Source of the DNA: Desulfobulbus sp.
GTDB lineage: Bacteria; Desulfobacterota; Desulfobulbia; Desulfobulbales; Desulfobulbaceae
Direction: 5' to 3'
Length of the DNA stretch: 12,758 nt
Assembly: GCA_030602145.1 (NCBI GenBank)
Contig: JAUWAH010000021.1
Coordinates: 1-12,758, forward strand
In this document: piece after piece, positions 7,650-12,758 of the stretch
Layout: every line of letters starts with the position of its first letter
Numbering within the stretch: the first letter of the stretch is position 1
Made by a program: the position numbers and the translations under genes
The notes under the pieces: model-generated
What the model was told of the DNA's origin: nothing
Database searches by the model: none
Seen by the model: only the letters and a program-made list of their open reading frames with translations

Positions 7650-7662
7650 CGAATTTGTCTGA
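7642..7662 (+). CDS. Six-codon mini-ORF in the uvrA leader
   Basis: ATG at 7642 begins a frame that reads MVNEFV and stops at TGA 7660-7662. It is preceded by AGGAGAGGG (7631-7639), a better Shine-Dalgarno site than the one before uvrA itself. It lies 82 bp upstream of the uvrA start and in a different frame. Such a short frame could be a translated leader that tunes ribosome flow or mRNA stability, or it could be chance. It overlaps the proposed glyQ promoter on the other strand. No regulatory codon bias is visible. Confidence 0.35.
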   Translation: MVNEFV

Positions 7663-7744
7663 TTCCCTGCGGGCCGGCGCCGGTTTACAGATCGTGCTGC
7701 GGCCTGTCTCGGCCGAAACCCTCCCGCATTGCAGGCAAGACCCC

Positions 7745-10573
7745 ATGGAACCCCAGTTTCTCCGTATCCGCGGCGCGCGGATGCACAATCTGAAAAACAT
7801 CTCCGTCGATCTGCCGCGCAACCGGTTGATCGTCTTCACCGGGCTGTCCGGGTCGGGCAAGTCGACCCTGGCCTTCGATACCCTCTATGCCGAAGGGCAG
7901 CGGCGCTATGTCGAGTCGCTGTCCACCTACGCCCGCCAGTTTCTGGGTCAGATGGACAAACCCGATGTCGATCTGCTGGAAGGTCTGTCGCCGGCGGTAT
8001 CCATCGAACAGAAGACCACCAGCAAGAATCCGCGATCCACGGTGGGCACGGTCACCGAAATCTACGACCATCTCCGCCTGCTGTTCGCCCGGGCCGGCCA
8101 GCCGCACTGCCCCCAGTGCGGCCAGCCGATCCGCTCCCAGTCGGTGCACGACATGCTCGAATCCCTCCTGGCCCGGCCGGAAGGAGAGAAGGTCATCCTC
8201 CTTGCCCCTCTGGTCACGGGGAAAAAGGGCCAGCACGAGCAGGTAGTGCAGCGGCTGCGCAAGGAGGGGTTCGTCCGGGTGCGGGTGAACGGCGAGGTGC
8301 GGCAGCTCAGCGAGGAGATCGTTCTCGATAAGAACAAGCGCCACACCATCGAGGCGGTCATCGACCGGCTGGTCATCAAGGAGTCGATCCGGCGCCGCCT
8401 GGACGAATCGGTGAGTACCGCCGTGGCCCTGGGCGGCGGCATCATGCTGGCCCACTTTCCCGACAGCGGCGAGGAGGTTTTGTTCAGCGAATCGGCAGCC
8501 TGCCACCAGTGCGGGATCTCGATGCCCGAACTGTCGACCCAACTGTTCTCGTTCAACAATCCGCAAGGGGCCTGCCCGGTGTGCAGCGGCCTGGGCATCA
8601 ACCAGTTCATCGACGAGCGACTGATCGTCCCGGACGAGTCGCTGTCCCTGACGGACGGCGCCATTGTCCCCTGGACCCGGCGGCGGCTTTCCACCCAGGC
8701 CGAGCAGTGGATCGAGGCCTTTGCCCGTCACTACCGGTTCGATCCGAACACGCCCTTTGCCGATCTGCCGACCAGGGCGAGGAAGGGGTTGCTGCACGGC
8801 ACCGGCCGGGAGAAGCTCGAATTCATCCACAGCCGCGGCCGCCGCACCCTGGTGTCGCAGCTCGCCTTCGAGGGCGTCGTCCCCCGCCTCAACAGACTCT
8901 TCCGCGAAACCACCTCGGCCCGGTTGCGCGAGGAGGTGGAGGACTTCATGACCGAGCAGGGCTGCCCGGCCTGCCAGGGCGCCCGACTCAAGCCCGAGGC
9001 GTTGGCGGTGCGGGTCGGCCCCTGGTCGATCATCGAGCTGTGCCGGATGGCCATCGAGCAGTTGATCGCCGAGTTGGAGACCCTTGCCTTCGAGCCCCGC
9101 CAGACGGCCATCGCCACGCCGATTCTCAAGGAGATCCGCGAGCGACTGTTCTTCCTTCAGGGTGTGGGGTTGGGTTACCTGTCCCTCGACCGCAAGGCAG
9201 GCACCCTGTCCGGCGGCGAGGGCCAGCGCATCCGTCTGGCCTCCCAGATCGGCTCCGGCCTGGCCGGGGTACTCTACATCCTCGATGAACCGAGCATTGG
9301 CCTGCACCAGCGCGACAACAACAAGCTGATCAAGACCCTGATCAACCTCCGCGACCTGGGCAACACAGTGATCGTGGTCGAGCACGATTCCGACACCATC
9401 GCCAACGCCGACCACGTGCTCGACATCGGTCCGGGCGCAGGCGTCCATGGCGGCGAGATTATCTATTCCGGTCCAGTGCCCGGCCTGCTCGACTGCGAGG
9501 CATCCCAGACCGGCGGTTATCTCTCCGGCCGACTGAGGATCGAGGTGCCGGTTCAGCGGCGACCGATCCCCGACCGGGCCATCGAAGTGCGGGGCGCCGC
9601 CGTCAATAACCTCAAGGATCTGGACGTGCGTTTCCCGCTGGGGGTCATGACCTGCGTCACCGGCGTGTCCGGCTCCGGCAAGAGTTCGCTGGTGATCGAG
9701 ACCCTGTTCCGCGAGGCCGAGAGGTATTTCATCGACAAGAAGGGGTACCTGCGGGGGCCGCATCTGCTCCACGGCCTGGACCGGTTGGACAAGGTGATCG
9801 ACATCGACCAGAGCCCCATCGGCCGCACTCCGCGATCCAACCCGGCCACCTACACCGGGGTGAGGACCCCGATCCGCGAGTTGCTCTCCCGAGTGCCCGA
9901 ATCACGGGCCCGCGGCTACCAGCCGGGCCGGTTCAGCTTCAACATCAAGGGCGGCCGCTGCGAGACCTGCGAGGGTGACGGTGTGCTCCGCATCGCCATG
10001 CATTTTCTGCCCGACATCTATGTCACCTGCGAACGCTGCCAGGGCAAGCGCTACAACCAGGAGACCCTGGACATCCGCTACAAGGGCAGGAACATCGCCG
10101 AGATTCTGCAGATGACCGTTGAGGAGGCGCTCGACTTCTTCCAGAACGTGCCGCCCATTGCCGGTCGGTTGCAGACCATCGTCGATGTCGGCCTGGGGTA
10201 TCTCTCCCTGGGGCAGAGTTCGGTGACGCTGTCCGGCGGCGAGGCCCAGCGCGTCAAGCTGGCCAAGGAGCTGAGCCGGCGGGCCACCGGCCAGACCCTC
10301 TATATCCTCGACGAGCCGACCACCGGCCTGCATCCCGCCGACATCCAGCACCTCCTGCGGGTACTCGGTCGCCTGGTCGACGGCGGCAACACCGTGGTGG
10401 TGATTGAGCACAACCTCGATGTCATCAAGACCGCTGACTGGGTGATCGACATCGGACCAGAAGGTGGCAGCGGCGGGGGACGGGTGATCGCCGCCGGCAC
10501 TCCCGAGGCCGTCGCCAACACTCCCGGCTCGTTCACCGGCATGTTTCTCAAACAGTTTCTGAACGGAAACTGA
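7745..10573 (+). CDS. uvrA: Excinuclease ABC subunit A
   Basis: UvrA is the damage-sensing ATPase of nucleotide excision repair; its dimer loads UvrB at bulky DNA lesions. The 942-residue product matches E. coli UvrA (940) in length and motif positions. The first ATPase has Walker A GLSGSGKS (33-40), and the zinc module CHQCG with CPVC uses C253, C256, C277 and C280. The first signature is [12 protein letters not shown] with Walker [16 protein letters not shown]. The second ATPase has Walker A GVSGSGKS with K646. The second zinc module is CETC (739, 742) with CERC (762, 765), and [12 protein letters not shown] and [13 protein letters not shown] follow. All key residues are present. I chose the ATG at 7745 ([18 protein letters not shown]) by family alignment. 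A TTG at 7655 is in frame but adds 30 non-conserved residues and has no ribosome site. The gene is divergent from glyQ and ends at a strong terminator. Confidence 0.98.
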   Translation: MEPQFLRIRGARMHNLKNISVDLPRNRLIVFTGLSGSGKSTLAFDTLYAEGQRRYVESLSTYARQFLGQMDKPDVDLLEGLSPAVSIEQKTTSKNPRSTVGTVTEIYDHLRLLFARAGQPHCPQCGQPIRSQSVHDMLESLLARPEGEKVILLAPLVTGKKGQHEQVVQRLRKEGFVRVRVNGEVRQLSEEIVLDKNKRHTIEAVIDRLVIKESIRRRLDESVSTAVALGGGIMLAHFPDSGEEVLFSESAACHQCGISMPELSTQLFSFNNPQGACPVCSGLGINQFIDERLIVPDESLSLTDGAIVPWTRRRLSTQAEQWIEAFARHYRFDPNTPFADLPTRARKGLLHGTGREKLEFIHSRGRRTLVSQLAFEGVVPRLNRLFRETTSARLREEVEDFMTEQGCPACQGARLKPEALAVRVGPWSIIELCRMAIEQLIAELETLAFEPRQTAIATPILKEIRERLFFLQGVGLGYLSLDRKAGTLSGGEGQRIRLASQIGSGLAGVLYILDEPSIGLHQRDNNKLIKTLINLRDLGNTVIVVEHDSDTIANADHVLDIGPGAGVHGGEIIYSGPVPGLLDCEASQTGGYLSGRLRIEVPVQRRPIPDRAIEVRGAAVNNLKDLDVRFPLGVMTCVTGVSGSGKSSLVIETLFREAERYFIDKKGYLRGPHLLHGLDRLDKVIDIDQSPIGRTPRSNPATYTGVRTPIRELLSRVPESRARGYQPGRFSFNIKGGRCETCEGDGVLRIAMHFLPDIYVTCERCQGKRYNQETLDIRYKGRNIAEILQMTVEEALDFFQNVPPIAGRLQTIVDVGLGYLSLGQSSVTLSGGEAQRVKLAKELSRRATGQTLYILDEPTTGLHPADIQHLLRVLGRLVDGGNTVVVIEHNLDVIKTADWVIDIGPEGGSGGGRVIAAGTPEAVANTPGSFTGMFLKQFLNGN

Positions 10574-10598
10574 ACGGTTTTTTCGTTGTGCATCCGGA

Positions 10599-10617
10599 CC
10601 ATCGCCTGTTACGATGG
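10599..10617 (+). repeat. Small inverted repeat after uvrA
   Basis: CCATCG (10599-10604) and CGATGG (10612-10617) form a 6-bp stem with a 7-base loop. It overlaps the 10-bp palindrome GATGGCCATC (10613-10622). No T run follows, so the real terminator is more likely the hairpin at 10637. It may be part of a compound 3' end. Confidence 0.3.
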
Positions 10618-10636
10618 CCATCAATCGGACATTTTG

Positions 10637-10670
10637 ATCGGCGAACCTTGGTTGGCGCCGATTTTTCTTT
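10637..10670 (+). terminator. uvrA: Intrinsic terminator of uvrA
   Basis: ATCGGCG (10637-10643) pairs perfectly with CGCCGAT (10656-10662). Inside the loop AACC can pair with GGTT. The tail is TTTTTCTTT. This is a textbook intrinsic terminator, 64 bp after the uvrA stop and 24 bp before the secB start. secB is therefore either expressed by readthrough or from a promoter embedded in this short region. Confidence 0.8.
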
Positions 10671-10693
10671 GACTTCCACCACAAGGACAGACC

Positions 10694-11158
10694 ATGGCAG
10701 ACCAGACCCCCGAACAGCAGGACATCCCGGTTTTCCGCATGCAGAAGATGTACATCAAGGATTTTTCCTTTGAGAGCCCCAACGCTCCCAAGGTGTTCCT
10801 GGTGCGCAATCAGGATCCCAAGGTGGATTTCAATCTGCAATTAAAGAACCAGAAGCTCGACGACGACCACAGCGAGGTGTCCATCGCCATCACCGCCAAA
10901 GTGCTGGACAAGAACAACGAGGATTCGGTGATGTTCATTGTCGAGATCGAGCACGCCGCCGTCTTCCTGATGAAAAACATCCCCGAGGAGCACCACGAAC
11001 GTGTGCTGGCGGTCGACTGCCCGCTGATGCTCTTCCCCTTCACCCGCCAGATCGTCTGCCAGACCGCAGTCGACGGCGGTTTCATGCCGTTTCTCATGGA
11101 GCCGATCAACTTCATCGCCCTCTACGAAAACTCCCAGCGGCAGCAGAAGGATTCTTGA
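10694..11158 (+). CDS. secB: Protein-export chaperone SecB
   Basis: SecB is a cytoplasmic homotetrameric chaperone that keeps pre-proteins unfolded and hands them to SecA at the Sec translocon. The 154-residue product has the E. coli length (155) and the family blocks FRMQKMYIKDFSFESPNAP, then KVDFNLQL, EVSIAITAKVL, FIVEIEHAAVFLM, CPLMLFPFTRQIV and MEPINFIALYENSQRQQ. The acidic and hydrophobic strand pattern of the SecB fold is kept. The ATG at 10694 has AAGGA eight bases upstream. No signal peptide is present, as expected. It sits right after the uvrA terminator and before a TpsB gene on the same strand, 683 bp away. SecB is best known from alpha-, beta- and gammaproteobacteria; the adjacent exported system suggests a possible client, which is inference. 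Confidence 0.95.
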   Translation: MADQTPEQQDIPVFRMQKMYIKDFSFESPNAPKVFLVRNQDPKVDFNLQLKNQKLDDDHSEVSIAITAKVLDKNNEDSVMFIVEIEHAAVFLMKNIPEEHHERVLAVDCPLMLFPFTRQIVCQTAVDGGFMPFLMEPINFIALYENSQRQQKDS

Positions 11159-11197
11159 CGACAGTTGAGCAGATTCTGTTGAACACCTGAACACAAC

Positions 11198-11227
11198 AAG
11201 GGCAATGGCACCACCGTTGCCCTTATT
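11198..11227 (+). terminator. secB: Terminator-like hairpin after secB
   Basis: AAGGGCAATGG (11198-11208), the loop CACCA and CCGTTGCCCTT (11214-11224) form an 11-bp stem with one G-U pair, 39 bp after the secB stop. The tail ATTGCG has only a short T content, so termination is likely but less efficient than at the uvrA site. It suggests that secB is a single-gene unit separate from the TpsB gene. Confidence 0.65.
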
Positions 11228-11255
11228 GCGTTCAGGCCTGGCAGGGCGCACCGTG

Positions 11256-11267
11256 TCCTCCGGAGGA
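11256..11267. repeat. Perfect 12-bp palindrome downstream of secB
   Basis: TCCTCCGGAGGA is its own reverse complement. It lies 31 bp after the secB hairpin. It could be a protein-binding site or a small hairpin in a readthrough transcript. The sequence alone does not decide. Confidence 0.4.
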
Positions 11268-11411
11268 TTCTCACCCTGAAGTATCTGCGAGGGAGGCTGG
11301 CCAGGCCGAGATCCATTGGAAAGTCGCCTGCGCCGCCATCCCTGCACCCGATGCAGTGCAGCATTATTCTATCATCCCCCTCTTTTTTTCCTCAAAGACA
11401 TTGGCGCGTAA

Positions 11412-11464
11412 GGGTTTCTGACCCAAACCCCGTAGAGGTGCATGGGTATTCTTACCTAAATGCA
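11412..11464 (+). promoter_or_regulatory. Two adjacent hairpins upstream of the TpsB gene
   Basis: GGGTTT (11412-11417) pairs with AAACCC (11425-11430) around a 7-base loop. Ten bases on, TGCAT (11439-11443) pairs with ATGCA (11460-11464) and encloses GGTA/TACC (11445-11448 and 11453-11456). The 7-mer TGCATGG is also repeated directly (11439 and 11461). The pair could be leader RNA structure or a DNA-binding region. The stems are short, so chance is not excluded. Confidence 0.3.
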
Positions 11465-11841
11465 TGGAGATAGGGGTGTCGCATCACTCGGGCTCCTCTT
11501 GCCTGCCCAGATTCATTTTTTTTCCTGTCACTCCCTCCCCGAATATCGTTGCGGCAGAAGGATTTTTCGATTTTTTCCTTTTAATCCAAGTGGATGGATG
11601 AAAAAAAATCATTGCGGGCGCAGGCGCACCCCTGATAGAAGAACCCGATACATATCGAGTTGACCCGGCATGCAGCCTCGTCAAGATATGGTTTTTTCGG
11701 ATCGTTGCGCAGAGAACGCCAGGGCGCAGTGCCCCTGTCGCAATGGTGATCAGGCTGCCTTGGTCAGTACGGAACGGCAAAGAAGAGGGAGCGGAGGATT
11801 CTGGCATCAATGCAACTGCAAGATCCAACGGGGACGAGCCG

Positions 11842-12758
11842 ATGAGCCTTCGGCTGTTCCCGGGTGCGCGTTCCAAACTGCACCTCTGCCGCCGCTGGCC
11901 GGCTTGTATCGTGCTGCTGGCGATCCTTATGTCTTCGTGGGTGCAAGCGGCCACGCCCGTGGAAAGGGCCCCTCGGGAATATCTGCGGCAGCAGGAACGT
12001 GAACGGTTCCTGCGGCAGCAACAGGAGAGCACGCCCGATGTCCGCCTGTTGCCGGAAGCGTCCGGCGAAACGGATCGCCTTCCCGGTGACGAATCACCCT
12101 GCTTTCCGATCGAACGCATCCTGCTGACCGGCGAAGGCGCCGAACAGTTGCAATGGATTCTTGCCTTTGCCGATCGAACCGGCACGGGCGAAGACGATCC
12201 CGCCCTGTATCGCTGCCTGGGCACGCGCGGCATCAACATGGTCATGCGCCGCATCCAGAATGGGCTTGTCGGACGCGGATTCGTGACCACCCGGGTGTTG
12301 GCCGAACCCCAGGACGTGTCGACCGGCACACTTCGACTCACTATCATTCCCGGCCGTATCCGCACCATTCGTTTCGCCGAGGGGACCGATGCGCGGGCCA
12401 CGAGGTGGAATGCGGTGCCGGCCCGTCCCGGCGATCTCCTCAATCTGCGTGATCTCGAGCAGGCCCTGGAAAATTTTAAACGGGTCCCCACGGTCGAGGC
12501 CGATATCCAAATCACGCCCGCCGAGGGCGAGGAGGCGCTTCCCGGCGAAAGCGACCTGGTCATCGGGTGGAAGCAGCGTTTCCCCTTCAGGCTGACCCTT
12601 GCCGCCGACGACTCCGGCACCAAGGCTACCGGCAAGTATCAGGGCAGCGTCACCCTTTCCGGGGACCATTTCCTGACCTTAAACGACCTGCTCTATGCGA
12701 ACCTCAATCGCGATGTGGGTGGAGGCGAAGGGGAAGGCGGCACCGACGGATATGTCGC
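11842..12758 (+). CDS. TpsB outer-membrane transporter (ShlB/FhaC/HecB family), 5' part
   Basis: TpsB proteins are 16-strand outer-membrane barrels that export a large partner (TpsA: adhesin, haemolysin or similar) in two-partner secretion. The window holds 305 complete codons of a gene that runs off the right edge; the family is usually about 550-590 residues. A signal peptide is clear: Arg/Lys-rich start, hydrophobic ACIVLLAILMSSWVQA, likely cut after A36. A Gln/Arg-rich helix follows (YLRQQERERFLRQQQ), matching the FhaC plug helix. The first POTRA domain starts near C87 (CFPIERILLTG) and includes YRCLGTRGIN and GFVTTRVLAEPQDVSTGTLR. A second POTRA spans about 167-245 (IPGRIRTIRF, LNLRDLEQALENFKRVP). 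Barrel entry is seen in LTLAADDSGTKATGKYQG and LLYANLNRDVGGG. The ATG at 11842 has GGGGACGAG upstream. An in-frame ATG at 11743 lacks a ribosome site and would bury the signal peptide. Confidence 0.93.
   Translation, partial: MSLRLFPGARSKLHLCRRWPACIVLLAILMSSWVQAATPVERAPREYLRQQERERFLRQQQESTPDVRLLPEASGETDRLPGDESPCFPIERILLTGEGAEQLQWILAFADRTGTGEDDPALYRCLGTRGINMVMRRIQNGLVGRGFVTTRVLAEPQDVSTGTLRLTIIPGRIRTIRFAEGTDARATRWNAVPARPGDLLNLRDLEQALENFKRVPTVEADIQITPAEGEEALPGESDLVIGWKQRFPFRLTLAADDSGTKATGKYQGSVTLSGDHFLTLNDLLYANLNRDVGGGEGEGGTDGYV

Larger units (their letters stand above)
11225..11841. other. Non-coding stretch between secB and the TpsB gene (about 610 bp)
   Basis: No believable gene lies here; the longest plus frame (11460-11663) has no family motif and no ribosome site. 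The first part contains the perfect palindrome TCCTCCGGAGGA (11256-11267). The centre (about 11370-11700) is much richer in A+T than the rest of the window, with runs of T or A near 11383, 11514, 11565 and 11601. Two hairpins lie at 11412-11464. A 9-mer ATCGTTGCG occurs at 11545 and 11701, with a variant at 11608. A lone -35-like TTGACC sits at 11660-11665 with a poor -10. It looks like a regulatory region for the TpsB gene. I did not recognise a known riboswitch. Confidence 0.5.

Noticed and set aside
7567..7744. Possible LexA box for uvrA or T-box for glyQ
   Set aside because: No CTGT-N8-ACAG motif was seen, and the glyQ leader is too short for a T-box.
7685..9772. 695-codon minus-strand frame opposite uvrA
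   Set aside because: Shadow of uvrA, whose sense frame carries every expected ATPase and zinc motif.
11484..12635. 383-codon minus-strand frame opposite the TpsB gene
   Set aside because: Shadow of a gene with signal peptide, POTRA domains and barrel start on the plus strand; the translation is Arg/Ser-rich.
1..12758. CRISPR arrays, insertion sequences, phage or integrase genes
   Set aside because: No regularly spaced repeats, transposase motifs or terminal inverted repeats were found on either strand.

Overview
The window is about 62% G+C and reads as a chromosomal segment of a Gram-negative bacterium. An outer-membrane two-partner-secretion transporter, SecB, a type IV pilus retraction ATPase, an alpha-chain-only glycyl-tRNA synthetase gene and an E. 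coli-type IlvD point to a proteobacterium in the broad sense. The gene mix and codon style remind me of Desulfobacterota (Desulfobulbus-like), but no marker in the window proves this and I could not run a search.

Layout. Positions 1-3008 (minus strand) hold, in transcription order, a PilT/PilU-family pilus ATPase, a zinc-ribbon/pseudo-receiver protein of unknown function, and the 5' two thirds or less of rpsA (ribosomal protein S1), which has its own candidate promoter and a leader hairpin. At 3009-3113 a short divergent promoter region separates pilT from ilvD (plus strand, 3114-4940). A TPR-like protein of unknown function follows ilvD at 5015-5833. It converges on a small cold-shock protein gene (minus, 5925-6125), with an inverted repeat between the two stops. 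A non-coding stretch of about 550 bp then leads to glyQ (minus, 6679-7566). glyQ diverges from uvrA (plus, 7745-10573), whose leader carries a six-codon open frame with a good Shine-Dalgarno site. A strong intrinsic terminator separates uvrA from secB (plus, 10694-11158). After secB come a terminator-like hairpin and about 610 bp of non-coding, partly AT-rich and hairpin-rich DNA. The last gene, a TpsB (ShlB/FhaC) transporter, starts at 11842 and runs off the window end.

How the genes relate. Most are housekeeping genes in single-gene or two-gene units: translation (rpsA, glyQ), branched-chain amino acid synthesis (ilvD), DNA repair (uvrA), protein export (secB) and RNA chaperoning (csp). Two neighbourhoods have a possible shared role. 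The pilus ATPase and the zinc-ribbon/pseudo-receiver protein sit 83 bp apart on one strand. SecB lies just before a TpsB whose exported partner would have to cross the inner membrane unfolded.

I see no CRISPR array, tRNA, rRNA, insertion sequence or phage gene. I did not find a clear new multi-gene system. The best leads are the pseudo-receiver protein next to the pilus ATPase, the mini-ORF in the uvrA leader, glyQ without an adjacent glyS, and the structured DNA upstream of the TpsB gene.
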